From: Flexivirga endophytica | GTDB lineage: Bacteria; Actinomycetota; Actinomycetes; Actinomycetales; Dermatophilaceae | Length of the DNA: 64,000 nucleotides | Direction of reading: 5' to 3' | Assembly: GCF_014640635.1 (NCBI RefSeq) | Contig: NZ_BMHI01000004.1 | Location: 620,001-684,000, forward strand | Part shown: piece after piece, positions 35,220 to 44,736 of the stretch | How positions within the stretch are numbered: position 1 is the first letter of the stretch | Layout: every line of letters begins with the position of its first letter | The notes under the pieces: model-generated | What the model saw: only the letters and a program-made list of their open reading frames with translations | Database searches by the model: none | What the model was told of the DNA's origin: nothing | Program-made: the position numbers and the translations under genes

Positions 35220-36454
35220 CCGGGCTGCTGTGGCCCGGTGATCACCGCGCCGGTGAGCTGTTCTCCGACGCCGCGGTGATCCGGGCGATGCTCTCGGTGG
35301 AGACGGCGTGGCTCGCCGCGCTCGCCGAGTCGGGCGCCGCTCCCCCGGGAGCTGCCGTCGACATCGAGGCCGCGGTGCGGATCGAGCCGGAGGAGATCGA
35401 CGCTGCCGCCGAGGCGGGCGGCAATCCGGTCATTCCGTTCCTTGCCGTCGTCCGTGACAGGCTCGCGGTTGCCCATCCGGAAGCGGCGCGCTGGGTGCAC
35501 CGCGGGCTGACCAGCCAGGACACCCTGGACACCGCGATCGTCCTGGCCGCGCGAGCGTGCACGGACGCCGTGCTCGCGAGCATCGACGCCCAGGTCGCCG
35601 CACTCGTCGGGCTCGCTGAGCAGCACCGCTCGTCCGTCATGGCCGGACGCACCCTCACGCAACATGCCGTCCCGATCACGTTCGGACTCAAGGCAGCTCA
35701 GTGGTTGCACGGCATCCTCGACGCCCGCGACGACCTGCGGGACGCTCGTGATCGGCTGCCTGTCCAGTTGGGCGGGGCGGCCGGCACACTCGCCGGACCC
35801 TCGTTGATCCTGCACCTGACCGGCGCGGACCGCGATGCCGTCGCCGTGGCCCAGTCCGCCGCGGAGCACCTGGGCCTGCCTTGGTCCCCGCCGTGGCACA
35901 CCACACGTGCGCCCATCACCCGGATCGCCGACGCCTTCACCCGCGCGACCGATGCCTGGGGCCGAGTGGCGCGCGACGTGTTGGTGCTCTCCCGGCCGGA
36001 GATCGGCGAGCTGGCCGAGCCGGTTGAGGCCGGGCGCGGCGGTTCTTCCACCATGCCGCACAAGGTCAACCCCGTCCTGTCCGTGCTCATCCGTCGGGCT
36101 TCGCTGGTTGCACCTGGCTTGGCCGCCCAATTGCATGTCGCTGCAGCTGAATCCGTCGATGAGCGCGCCGACGGAGCATGGCACGGCGAATGGGCGACCC
36201 TGGCCACGCTCGCTCGCCACACGGTGACGGCAGCATCACAGACAGCCGAACTGTTCACCGGACTGCACGTCGACACCGGCCGGATGGCCCGGCTGGTCTC
36301 CGCTTCCGGATCGAACCTGCTGGCCGAGCAGCGCAGTCTCGCCGGCTTCGTCGGCGCGGCCGATGACGACTTCGACCCGACGCACTATCTGGGCAGCGCC
36401 GACGCCATCATCGACACCATCCTCGACCGTGCCCGATCAGGAGGCTCCCGATGA
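35216..36454 (+). CDS. pcaB: 3-Carboxy-cis,cis-muconate cycloisomerase
   Basis: A 412-residue fumarase/aspartase-superfamily enzyme giving 4-carboxymuconolactone. Signature GGSSTMPHKVNPVLS (about 280-294) carries the flexible catalytic loop; LTSQDTLDTA near 100 is the second conserved block. GTG 35216 overlaps the pcaG stop (GTGA), and its end overlaps pcaL by 4 bp. Slightly shorter than Pseudomonas PcaB, as usual in actinobacteria. Confidence 0.94.
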   Translation: MTGLLWPGDHRAGELFSDAAVIRAMLSVETAWLAALAESGAAPPGAAVDIEAAVRIEPEEIDAAAEAGGNPVIPFLAVVRDRLAVAHPEAARWVHRGLTSQDTLDTAIVLAARACTDAVLASIDAQVAALVGLAEQHRSSVMAGRTLTQHAVPITFGLKAAQWLHGILDARDDLRDARDRLPVQLGGAAGTLAGPSLILHLTGADRDAVAVAQSAAEHLGLPWSPPWHTTRAPITRIADAFTRATDAWGRVARDVLVLSRPEIGELAEPVEAGRGGSSTMPHKVNPVLSVLIRRASLVAPGLAAQLHVAAAESVDERADGAWHGEWATLATLARHTVTAASQTAELFTGLHVDTGRMARLVSASGSNLLAEQRSLAGFVGAADDDFDPTHYLGSADAIIDTILDRARSGGSR

Positions 36455-37641
36455 CCGTTCCCCCGATCTCCGGCGTCCAGCTCGGCGGCTCGCCGGACCT
36501 GCCCCTGCTCGTCTGCGGTCCATCACTCGGCACCTCGGCAACGGCTCTGTGGTCCGCGACAGCGGCGCTGCTGGACGGCGAATTCCATGTCATCGCATGG
36601 GATCTGCCCGGTCATGGCCGCAACCGAGCGCCGGTCGAGAACAGCTTCACGATGACCGAGCTGGCCGACGGCGTGCTTCGCTTCGTCGACGGTGTCCTGA
36701 CCGAACGCGGCGAGAGCGGCGGCACCTTCCGCTACGCCGGTGACTCGGTCGGCGGCGCGGTCGGGCAGCAACTGCTGCTGGACCACGCCGATCGCGTCCG
36801 CGGAGCTGTCCTCGCGTGCACCGTGCCGTGCTTCGGACACGCTGCCGGATGGCACGAGCGAGCCGAAAAGGTCCGAGTCTCAGGCACGCCCATCATGGTC
36901 GAGGGCTCTGCGAGTCGCTGGTTCGCGCCCGGCTTCCTCGAGCGTCGACCGGACGCCGGAGCGGCGCTGCTGCATTCGCTGCAGGACACCGACCGCTTCG
37001 GGTATGCCGCAGTCTGCGAGGCGCTGGCCGACTTCGACATACGGTCCGAGCTGCACCGGATCCAGGCGCCGGTCATCGCGCTCGCCGGTGTGTATGACGA
37101 GTCCGCACCGGTCGCCGGAATGGCTGCACTCGCGCACGGTGTGGCCGACGGGCAGCTCGTCGTCCTCGACCGTGTCGCTCACCAGGCACCGGTCGAGGCC
37201 CCGGATGAGACGGCGCAGGCCATAGGTCGCTTGGCCGGAAACCCGTTGCCCTTCAGGACGATCGACGAACGCAGCGCTGCCGGCCTGGCCGTACGGCGTG
37301 CCGTCCTCGGCGACGCGCACGTCGACCGTGCGACTGCCGGCACCACTGATCTGACTCGGGACTTCCAGTCGTTCATCACCGATTATGCGTGGGGCGGCAT
37401 CTGGACGCGGCCCGGCCTCGCGCGCCGTGACCGGTCCATCGCGGTGCTCACCGCGCTCGTCGCTCGCGGGCACCACGAGGAACTCGCGATGCACCTGCGC
37501 GCTGCGCGCACCAACGGGCTCAGCGTCCGGGAGATCGAAGAAGTGCTGCTGCAGAGTGCGATCTACTGCGGTGTGCCGGACGCGAACACGGCGTTCCGGA
37601 TCGCCCAGCAGGTGCTCGGCGATCCGGACACCGACAGCTGA
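36451..37641 (+). CDS. pcaL: PcaL: 3-oxoadipate enol-lactonase fused to 4-carboxymuconolactone decarboxylase
   Basis: A 396-residue two-domain enzyme. Residues about 1-255 are the alpha/beta hydrolase PcaD (nucleophile AGDSVGG, acid in GVYDESAP, His in VAHQAPVE). Residues about 270-390 are PcaC (FITDYAWGGIWTRPGLARRDR, GLSVREIEEVLLQSAIYCGVPDANTAF). Together they decarboxylate 4-carboxymuconolactone and open the enol-lactone to 3-oxoadipate. This fusion is established in Rhodococcus and Streptomyces. Last gene of pcaHGBL, ending 1 bp from the convergent pcaJ stop. Confidence 0.95.
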   Translation: MTVPPISGVQLGGSPDLPLLVCGPSLGTSATALWSATAALLDGEFHVIAWDLPGHGRNRAPVENSFTMTELADGVLRFVDGVLTERGESGGTFRYAGDSVGGAVGQQLLLDHADRVRGAVLACTVPCFGHAAGWHERAEKVRVSGTPIMVEGSASRWFAPGFLERRPDAGAALLHSLQDTDRFGYAAVCEALADFDIRSELHRIQAPVIALAGVYDESAPVAGMAALAHGVADGQLVVLDRVAHQAPVEAPDETAQAIGRLAGNPLPFRTIDERSAAGLAVRRAVLGDAHVDRATAGTTDLTRDFQSFITDYAWGGIWTRPGLARRDRSIAVLTALVARGHHEELAMHLRAARTNGLSVREIEEVLLQSAIYCGVPDANTAFRIAQQVLGDPDTDS

Positions 37642-37642
37642 C

Positions 37643-38302
37643 TCAGAGGCCCAGCCGTTCCGCGAGGTCAGCGGCGCTCGTGCCCCACGTCTGCCGCATG
37701 TGGGCGCCGTCGGGTCCGACGTCGATCACGGCCTCGTTGCTGTAGATCCGGCACACGCAGCCACGTCCGGTCAGCGGATAGGTGCACTCGCGCACTAGTT
37801 TCGGCTCACCGGTCTTGGTGAACAACGACATCATCACGAAGACCTGCCGCGCACCGATCGCCAGATCCATCGCACCCCCGACAGCGGGGATGGCACCGGG
37901 TGCGCCGGTGTGCCAGTTGGCCAGGTCGCCGTGGTCCGACACCTGGTAGGCACCCAGCACGCACACGTCGAGATGTCCGCCGCGCATCATCGCGAACGAG
38001 TCGGCGTGGTGGAAGTATGCCGCGCCCGGAAGCTCGGTCACAGGCACCTTGCCGGCATTGGTCAGGTCCGGGTCCACCTCGTCACCAACGGCTTTCGGCC
38101 CCATGCCGAGCATGCCGTTCTCAGTGTGCAGGGTCACGCCCTGCTCGGGCCGCAGGTGGTCGGCCACCTTGGTCGGCTGGCCGATGCCGAGGTTGACGAA
38201 CGCGCCCGCCGGTATGTCGGCGGCGACGACGGCCGCCAACTCGTCCTGGTCGAGCGGACCACGATCGAGGTGTTCGACCGTCGGTATGGTCTCCGTGGTC
38301 AT
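37643..38302 (-). CDS. pcaJ: 3-Oxoadipate CoA-transferase subunit B
   Basis: A 219-residue class I CoA-transferase beta subunit. NLGIGQPTKVADHL and ENGMLGMGP carry the conserved Glu that forms the enzyme-CoA thioester; GAYQVSDHGDLANWHTG follows. It transfers CoA from succinyl-CoA to 3-oxoadipate. It overlaps pcaI by 4 bp. Confidence 0.93.
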   Translation of the reverse strand: MTTETIPTVEHLDRGPLDQDELAAVVAADIPAGAFVNLGIGQPTKVADHLRPEQGVTLHTENGMLGMGPKAVGDEVDPDLTNAGKVPVTELPGAAYFHHADSFAMMRGGHLDVCVLGAYQVSDHGDLANWHTGAPGAIPAVGGAMDLAIGARQVFVMMSLFTKTGEPKLVRECTYPLTGRGCVCRIYSNEAVIDVGPDGAHMRQTWGTSAADLAERLGL

Positions 38303-38994
38303 TGCGCCCCCTGGACGGTGTAGTGACGGGCTTCGACCGGGACGATCCGGTCGACGTAGATCGACGGTGTGACAACGGATTCGGGATCCAGGGAACCGAC
38401 CGGAGCGATCTCCTGCACCTGCACGATCGTCGTGGTCGCAGCGGTCGCCATGACCGGCCCGAAGTTGCGAGCCGTCTTGCGGTAGACCAGGTTGCCCACG
38501 GTGTCCGACCGATACGCGGAGATGAACGCGTAGTCCGCCGAGATCGGATGCTCCAACAGGTATTCGCGGCCGTCGAAGGTCCTGGTCTCCTTGCCCTCGG
38601 CCAACGGAGTGCCGACCGCCGTCGGGCAGTAGAACGGCCCGATCCCGGCACCGGCAGCGCGCATCCGCTCGGCGAGGTTGCCCTGGGGGACGACCTCCAG
38701 CTCGACGTCGCCGGTGCGATAGAGCTCGTCGAAGACGTAGGAGTCGACCTGCCGCGGGAAGGAGCAGACCACCTTGCGGACCCGACCGGCCTTGAGCAGC
38801 GCGGCCAGACCGACCTCACCGTTGCCTGCGTTGTTGGACACGACCGTGAGGTCCTTAGCGCCCTGCCGGATCAGTCCGTCGATGAGATCGAACGGCATAC
38901 CGGCCAGGCCGAATCCGCCCACCAGCACGGTGGATCCGTCCTCGATCCCGGCGACGGCCTCGTCCACCGACTCACACACGACTGCGGCACTCAT
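38299..38994 (-). CDS. pcaI: 3-Oxoadipate CoA-transferase subunit A
   Basis: A 231-residue alpha subunit: GSTVLVGGFGLAGMPFDLIDGL (the GGFG oxyanion segment), VVSNNAGNGEVGLAALL, CSFPRQVDSYVFDELY. Partner of PcaJ; order pcaF-I-J on the minus strand. The 64 bp before its start hold the mini-repeat core CGCTCGCTCCGCTCGCTC. Confidence 0.93.
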   Translation of the reverse strand: MSAAVVCESVDEAVAGIEDGSTVLVGGFGLAGMPFDLIDGLIRQGAKDLTVVSNNAGNGEVGLAALLKAGRVRKVVCSFPRQVDSYVFDELYRTGDVELEVVPQGNLAERMRAAGAGIGPFYCPTAVGTPLAEGKETRTFDGREYLLEHPISADYAFISAYRSDTVGNLVYRKTARNFGPVMATAATTTIVQVQEIAPVGSLDPESVVTPSIYVDRIVPVEARHYTVQGAQ

Positions 38995-39058
38995 GACGCC
39001 GCCCTCCTTCGTCGGGCCGCGTCATTCGCCTGAGCCTTCTGTCGCTCGCTCCGCTCGC

Positions 39059-40261
39059 TCATGACGACACCTCCGGGTTCTCCAGGACGACGGCCAGACC
39101 CTGGCCCACACCGATGCAGATGGCAGCGACGCCATACCGCTGCTTGTCCTCGCGCAGCACCTTGGCGAGGGTGCCGAGGATGCGACCGCCGGAGGCTCCG
39201 AGCGGGTGACCGATCGCGATGGCACCGCCACGGGTGTTGACGATCTCCGGATCGATCGGCCACGCGTCGACGCAGGCGAGGGATTGCACGGCGAACGCTT
39301 CGTTGAGTTCGACCCGACCGACCTGGTCCCAGCCGATGCCGGCGCGGGCGAGTGCCCGGTTGGCCGCCTCGACCGGTGCATAGCCGAACGACTGCGGCTC
39401 GAGCGCCATGATTCCGCGACCGACGATGCGCGCGGCCGGGTCGCCGAGTGTCTTCGACGCAGCTTCCGAGCCGAGCAGCACTGCCGATGCGCCGTCGTTG
39501 AGCGGTGACGCGTTGCCGGCGGTGATCGTGCCGTCCGGTCGGAAGGCCGGCTTGAGACCGCTCAGCACCTCTACCGTCGACGTGGGGCGGATCGATTCAT
39601 CACGGACAACAGCGTCACCCTTGGCCGGAGTCACGGAGCTGACCAGATCGTCGTAGAAGCCGGATTCCCATGCGGATTGGGCGAGTTGGTGCGATCGCGC
39701 GGCGAATGCGTCCTGCCGCTCGCGGCTGATGCCGAAGCGCTCCTGCAGCTGCTCGTTGCCCTCGCCGAGACTGACCGTCCACTCCTTCGGCATCGCGGGA
39801 TTGACCAGCCGCCACCCGAGCGTCGTGGAGACCGCCGTCACGTCGCGGGCCGGGTAGGCACGGCTCGGTTTGGGCAACACCCAGGGGGCGCGGGTCATCG
39901 ACTCCACACCGCCGGTGAGCACGATGTCCGCGTCGCCGGTCTCGATCTGCCGACTGGCCATCATCGCCGCGTCGAGCCCCGAGCCGCACAGCCGGTTGAT
40001 CGTCGTGCCGGAGACCGACGTGGGCAGGCCGGCCAGCAATGCCGCCATCCGGCCGACGTTGCGGTTCTCCTCCCCCGCTCCGTTGGCATTGCCCCAGACG
40101 ACGTCGTCGATCGTGGCCGGGTCGAGGTCCGGCACATCGGCGAGCACCGCTCGGATCACGTGCGCGGCGAGATCGTCCGGGCGCACGTCCGCCAGCCCGC
40201 CGTTGAACTTGCCGAAGGGCGTCCGACGCGCCGCGTAGACGTATGCACTCTCGTCACTCAT
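39059..40261 (-). CDS. pcaF: 3-Oxoadipyl-CoA thiolase
   Basis: A 400-residue thiolase: acylated Cys in NRLCGSGLDA (about 90), HPLGASGGR with the catalytic His, and CIGVGQGLAVV with the second Cys near the C-terminus. It splits 3-oxoadipyl-CoA into succinyl-CoA and acetyl-CoA, the last step shared by the catechol and protocatechuate branches. First gene of pcaFIJ, divergent from a LysR gene with a candidate operator between. Confidence 0.93.
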   Translation of the reverse strand: MSDESAYVYAARRTPFGKFNGGLADVRPDDLAAHVIRAVLADVPDLDPATIDDVVWGNANGAGEENRNVGRMAALLAGLPTSVSGTTINRLCGSGLDAAMMASRQIETGDADIVLTGGVESMTRAPWVLPKPSRAYPARDVTAVSTTLGWRLVNPAMPKEWTVSLGEGNEQLQERFGISRERQDAFAARSHQLAQSAWESGFYDDLVSSVTPAKGDAVVRDESIRPTSTVEVLSGLKPAFRPDGTITAGNASPLNDGASAVLLGSEAASKTLGDPAARIVGRGIMALEPQSFGYAPVEAANRALARAGIGWDQVGRVELNEAFAVQSLACVDAWPIDPEIVNTRGGAIAIGHPLGASGGRILGTLAKVLREDKQRYGVAAICIGVGQGLAVVLENPEVSS

Positions 40262-40284
40262 ACCTCGAAGTTAGCGCCATACGA

Positions 40285-40302
40285 CGATATTCTGAAGTAT
40301 CG
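40285..40302. promoter_or_regulatory. Candidate LysR operator between pcaF and the LysR gene
   Basis: CGATA-TTCTGAAG-TATCG, an interrupted palindrome with a second CGATA just to the right, in the 70-bp divergent promoter. Suits a LysR regulator controlling pcaFIJ and itself. Confidence 0.55.
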
Positions 40303-40331
40303 ATATTGGCTTGGATTGAGAGTTGTTGGAT

Positions 40332-41213
40332 ATGGATATCCGTCACCTGCGCTATTTCATCGCGGTCGCCGAGGAGCAGCACTTCACCCGCGCCGCGGAG
40401 CGCCTGCACATGGCGCAACCGCCGCTGTCGCAGACGATCCGACAGCTGGAGACCGAGCTGGGGGTGGAGCTGCTGCACCGCAGCACCCGCAGCGTCACGT
40501 TGACGCCGGCCGGCCAGGCCTACCTGGAGCGAGCCCGCGCCATACTGCACGGCCTCGGGGACGCCACTGAGCACGTACGACGTGTCGCCGCCGGCGCTGT
40601 CGGGCGCCTGGTCATCGGTTGCGTCGGCTCGGCCACCTATTCGCTGCTCCCCCAGCTGTCCCGCGGGCTCGCCGAAGCGCTGCCCGGCATCGATTTCGCG
40701 TTCCGCGGCGAGATGCTGGTCCCCGATCAGGTCACGGCCCTGCGCAACGGCGACATCGACATCGCGCTCCTGCGACCGCCGGTCGCCGACCTCGGACTGA
40801 CCGTGCAGCCGATCCGTCAGGACCGGCTGGTGGTCGCGTTGCCGGCTGGGCACCGTCTGGCCCCGGTCGAGCGTGTCCGGGTCAAGCAGTTGGCCGGCAG
40901 TGACCTGATCGTCCACTCGGCCGACCGCAGATCGGTGATGTATGACGTGGCCCTCGGCCTGCTCCGGAATGCCGGCATCGAGCCACACATCCGACACGAG
41001 GTCGGCGAAACCTCAACACTGGTGACGCTGGTCGCCGGTGGCCTCGGGGTCGCGATCGTCCCCGATCCGGTCAGCGCCCTGCGTCTGGAAGGTGTCGCCT
41101 ACCGGCCGCTCGTCCAGCCTGCGACGACAGTGCAACTCGCCGTCGCGCACCGTGCGGACCGGCACGAGCCGCACCTGGCCCGCGCGGTCGGCGTCATACA
41201 CGATTTGGTGTAG
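40332..41213 (+). CDS. LysR-family regulator of pcaFIJ
   Basis: A 293-residue LTTR: HTH MDIRHLRYFIAVAEEQHFTRAAERLHMAQPPLSQTIRQLETELG, linker helix and a periplasmic-binding-like effector domain (LVIGCVGSATYSLLPQL onward). It belongs to the CatR/BenM/PcaQ-like group by its MDIRHLRYF start; cis,cis-muconate or beta-carboxymuconate are family effectors. A TTG three codons upstream is in frame, but the ATG fits the family. Confidence 0.85.
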   Translation: MDIRHLRYFIAVAEEQHFTRAAERLHMAQPPLSQTIRQLETELGVELLHRSTRSVTLTPAGQAYLERARAILHGLGDATEHVRRVAAGAVGRLVIGCVGSATYSLLPQLSRGLAEALPGIDFAFRGEMLVPDQVTALRNGDIDIALLRPPVADLGLTVQPIRQDRLVVALPAGHRLAPVERVRVKQLAGSDLIVHSADRRSVMYDVALGLLRNAGIEPHIRHEVGETSTLVTLVAGGLGVAIVPDPVSALRLEGVAYRPLVQPATTVQLAVAHRADRHEPHLARAVGVIHDLV

Positions 41214-41308
41214 GGACGTCCTCGCCGGTTGGCGACAACGCCACGACAAGTGCCTCACCGAAGAACTCGCCGTCGCGTTCGACGGCTGCGATGACTCGGC
41301 GCCGGGCG

Positions 41309-41739
41309 TCACGGCCGGAGCAGGGTCCGCGTCCAGGCGTCGATGAGCCAGTCCCGGAATTGCTCGGGACGCCAGCCGCGTTCGCGCACGAGCAGGTCCC
41401 AGTACTCCGCGGCGTTCATGCTCCAGATGATGTCTGCCACCTGATCGTCGGTCAGGTCGTCGCGCAGTTCGCCGGTGCCGCGCAGGTCGGCGGCGAAGAG
41501 GCGCATGTTCCGCGCCCGGCGCGTGGCGATCTCGCGCCAGAGACTCGCGCAGTCCGGGTCAGCGGCTGACCGGTGAAACCTTTGCCCTGGAAGCGATTTC
41601 GGCGATCGTCGTCCGAGTGTAACCGTGCTCCACGAACAGCGAGCACGCGGCGGACAACACCGCAGAGCGGGTCGCGGCGGCCCGCTCGAGACGCCGCGGT
41701 GCGTGATAGCTGCGCCTGCCGGCCGGCCGACCCTTGACG
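41309..41739 (-). pseudogene. Decayed TetR-family regulator
   Basis: On the minus strand an N-terminal TetR segment (VKGRPAGRRSYHAPRRLERAAATRSA..., HTH FVEHGYTRTTIAEIASRAKVSP) runs into a stop at 41559-41561. The C-terminal TetR domain (LWREIATRRARNMRLFAADLRG ... WRPEQFRDWLIDAWTRTLLRP) continues in another frame to 41309. About 80 residues of the middle are missing, and no start codon is evident at the 5' end. Hence a deletion plus frameshift; not functional. Confidence 0.75.
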
Positions 41740-41851
41740 CCCCGCGGTCTACGCGGCCTTCGGCGGCACGCGCCCGACCGGCGAGCCCGAGGTGCACCGC
41801 CTCGACGTGCTCCATGCCACCGGATCGCTGGTCGAGCCCGCCTGGTCGTAA
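41738..41851 (+). pseudogene. 3' remnant of an unrecognised gene
   Basis: A 37-codon frame with good high-GC codon use ending at a TAA, beginning directly after a stop: RPAVYAAFGGTRPTGEP, then EVHRLDVLHATGSLVEPAWS. It looks like the C-terminus of a real protein cut off at about the point where the TetR gene lost its start. Family not recognised. Confidence 0.35.
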
Positions 41852-41877
41852 CTCTCCCCAGGCAATGGAAGAAGACG

Positions 41878-44733
41878 TCATGATCCCCGCTCCGCGCGGC
41901 GGTCGGGCGTCATACGGACTTCTCGGGTGGAGCCGTCGGTCCTTGACCACTGCGCCGCCAGCTGCGATCGCGAACGTATACCGAGCTTCGCGTAGACGCG
42001 AGTCAGGTGGTATTGAACGGTTTTCACCGACAGGAAGAGCTCGGCCGCGACGTCCTTGTTGGTGTGCCCCTGCGCGACCAGTTCTGCGACCGCCGACTCC
42101 TGCGGGGTGAGCACGTCGGAGTGGGCATCGGTCGTGCGTGGCGCGTTCACTCCCCCGGCGGCGAGCTCCCGATCACACCTACCGACATAGGTGGCGGCAC
42201 CGAGTCGGGCGAACTGGTCACGCGCAGTGGACAACACGGAGTCGGCTTCTGCCCGGCGCCCTGCGCGGCGGAGCGTCTGCCCGAACGCGAAGTGGACCCG
42301 TGCGAGGTCGTATGGCGCGGGCAGTTGCTCGAGCCGTCCGATCGCAGTCGTGAAACGCTCGCGTGCCGAGTCCAGGTCGCCCTGTTGCCCGTGCCAGCGT
42401 CCCCGCGCATACGCGAGTCGGGCGATGGCAGAGGAGTGCTCGGCAGCCGCGGCGCGCTGCTCGTGCGGCCGCAGGAAACTGTCGGCCTGATCCAGCTGAC
42501 CCGACACCACGAGCGCATTGGCGTAGACGTCGGCCCACGGCCAGAAGCCCGGACTGCTGACCCACTCACGTGCCCACGGTTCGGTCAACGGCGCAAGCGT
42601 GCGTACGACGGCCGGGTATTCCGCGCGCGCCTCGTGCCAGGCGGCACGAGCGAGCGCCGAGGGAACCCGCATGATCGCGTAGTCCTGCCCGCTGACCGTG
42701 CCGTGTCGCAGGCACAGCTCGGCGTTCGACCAGTCACCCCGGAGCGTGTGCACCTGCGCCCGCGTCCACTGCAGCAGTGGCGCCAGCAGCGTCATACCGG
42801 ACTGCTCCGCGAGGCCCGCACCGGTCGTCGCCGTGCGAAGGGCGGCGTCCCAGTCCCCGGTGACGAACTGGACACGGGCGAGCCACGCGCGCGCCCACAA
42901 CGAGATCCGCAGCGACCCACCGAGATGGTCCGTGGGCACGGCACTCTCGAGTTCTTCGCGGGCCTCCTCCGGGTTGTCCGTGGCCAGATGCAACCAGCCA
43001 CTCGCCATCCGCACCCGTGCGGCGACCGCACCCTCGGGTACCGATCCGACCAGGGACGCATAGCCGGCCAGTGCCGCCGCGGGTGAGTCGACGACCGCGC
43101 TCGCCAAGCCCCGGATCGCTGCGGCTTCGATCGCTGCCGGCGACTCCGCGGGCGCGAGCTCCATCGCTCGGTCCGCCCACGAAACCAGCTGCTGCGCTTG
43201 GCAATTCGCCAGGCTGTGCAGCACATGGCGCTGAGCGATCAGCGATGCGCCGAGCGGATCGCGTCGCGGATTGATCAATTCCCAGGCCCGCTGCAACCGG
43301 TTGTCGGCCTCTCCGGATCGGCCACGCACGACGGCGACGTAACCCAGGACAGCGTTACGCCGCGGGGTCTCTCGCAACGATTCGAGTTGGGCAAGGTGGC
43401 GGGTCGCGCCCGCGACATCTCCGGCGCCGACCTGCGCATCGGCCGCCTCCAACAGTCGGTCACCGGCGAGGTCCGGATCGCTGGTGGCTCGTGCCGCCAG
43501 GTCGAGCAGCTCACCGGTGGTCGCCCAGGAACCGGATCTGGCCTGCACCCCGGCCTCGGCGGCCAGCCGCTCCGCGAGTGCGTCGTCGGGCAACGAAGCA
43601 GCGGCGAACCAGCTGTGTCGTAACCGCGCCGCGTGCCCGTCCACCACGTCGGCGGCACACGCATGCAGAGCCCGCCGGTCCCGGGGACCAAGCTCCTCGA
43701 GCACCGCACGGCGACTCACCGCGTCGCGCATCCGGACCAGGGTCTCCTCGGCGTTCAGCGGTATGACGAGACCGCTTTCGACCACCTCCGCCATCACAGC
43801 CGGAGTGGCGACCTCTCCCGAGATCCGGGCAGCGTACGGCGCGGACATCGCGCCGGTCAGCGGATCCGCGTCCTCCAGCACCGCGACCGCGTCGACGAAC
43901 CGCCGCGCCGGATGCGACAGCCTGCGGCGCCGCGCACGCACAGCGCGCCGGACACTCGAGGGCGCCGGCAGGGACAGGTGAGCATTCGTCCAGTCCGTCG
44001 GGCCCACCTCCAGCAACAGTTCGACGACGGATCGGGCGTTGCCTGCGGTGTACCGCAACAGGTGGGCGATCCCGGTGGCCGGCACCAACGCGCCGCTCTG
44101 CTCCGCCAGCACCGCGACGTCGTCAGCCGTGAGAGGTGTCAGCTCGACGACGTGGTCCGTCGCCGCCCGTACGTCGTCGAAAAGGTCGCCCCGCGCAGGG
44201 TCACCGTGGTCATGAGCGGACAGTGGCATCCCCGCCCGCAGCGGCTCGGTCCAGTCCAGGATCACCAGCAGTCGTGCTCGCGCATCGCGGGTCGCACTCA
44301 CCAACGCCTCGATGGACAGCGGATCCACCAGATGCGCGTTCGTCACCAGCACCACCGCGTCCCACCGGTGCGTGCCGCACTCGACCGTGGCGATGAATTG
44401 CCGCGCCATACCGTGGACGCCCTCGGACGGGTCCACGCCCCACGCGGTCAGCGCGTCACCGGCCAGCTCCTGTGCCCACGGCAGACCTGTCAGGCGACGC
44501 ACCGAACCGGCATCGAGCGGCCGGCCGGGACCGCAGCGGTCCCCCAGTCGCTTGACGAACGTGGTGGAGCCGCAACCGGATTCGCCGGTGACGAACACCA
44601 GCGCTGACGCAGCTGTGCCGGACAGCGCGCTGCGAACAACAGCATCGAGGTGCAACTGTCGGCTCGGCGCGATCGTCGGCGAGGTGTCCACCGTGCCACC
44701 GTACGGCCACCGGAGGGTCTGCCGGGTGGACAC
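41878..44733 (-). CDS. Large LuxR-family (LAL) transcriptional regulator, probable benzoate-cluster regulator
   Basis: A 951-residue regulator: Walker A GESGCGST at 50-57, a Walker-B-like VVLVTNAH near 125, AAA/STAND core to about 330, a long TPR-like helical middle, and a C-terminal LuxR HTH (LTPQESAVAELVAQGHTNKDVAAELFLSVKTVQYHLTRVYAKLGIRSR, about 880-930). GTG 44733 lies 3 bp after the benC-D stop, so it is the last gene of the ben operon. Corynebacterium glutamicum also has a LuxR-type gene (benR) with its ben genes. Ligand unknown; the STAND part may act as an ATP-dependent switch. Confidence 0.85.
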   Translation of the reverse strand: MSTRQTLRWPYGGTVDTSPTIAPSRQLHLDAVVRSALSGTAASALVFVTGESGCGSTTFVKRLGDRCGPGRPLDAGSVRRLTGLPWAQELAGDALTAWGVDPSEGVHGMARQFIATVECGTHRWDAVVLVTNAHLVDPLSIEALVSATRDARARLLVILDWTEPLRAGMPLSAHDHGDPARGDLFDDVRAATDHVVELTPLTADDVAVLAEQSGALVPATGIAHLLRYTAGNARSVVELLLEVGPTDWTNAHLSLPAPSSVRRAVRARRRRLSHPARRFVDAVAVLEDADPLTGAMSAPYAARISGEVATPAVMAEVVESGLVIPLNAEETLVRMRDAVSRRAVLEELGPRDRRALHACAADVVDGHAARLRHSWFAAASLPDDALAERLAAEAGVQARSGSWATTGELLDLAARATSDPDLAGDRLLEAADAQVGAGDVAGATRHLAQLESLRETPRRNAVLGYVAVVRGRSGEADNRLQRAWELINPRRDPLGASLIAQRHVLHSLANCQAQQLVSWADRAMELAPAESPAAIEAAAIRGLASAVVDSPAAALAGYASLVGSVPEGAVAARVRMASGWLHLATDNPEEAREELESAVPTDHLGGSLRISLWARAWLARVQFVTGDWDAALRTATTGAGLAEQSGMTLLAPLLQWTRAQVHTLRGDWSNAELCLRHGTVSGQDYAIMRVPSALARAAWHEARAEYPAVVRTLAPLTEPWAREWVSSPGFWPWADVYANALVVSGQLDQADSFLRPHEQRAAAAEHSSAIARLAYARGRWHGQQGDLDSARERFTTAIGRLEQLPAPYDLARVHFAFGQTLRRAGRRAEADSVLSTARDQFARLGAATYVGRCDRELAAGGVNAPRTTDAHSDVLTPQESAVAELVAQGHTNKDVAAELFLSVKTVQYHLTRVYAKLGIRSRSQLAAQWSRTDGSTREVRMTPDRRAERGS

Positions 44734-44736
44734 GGA

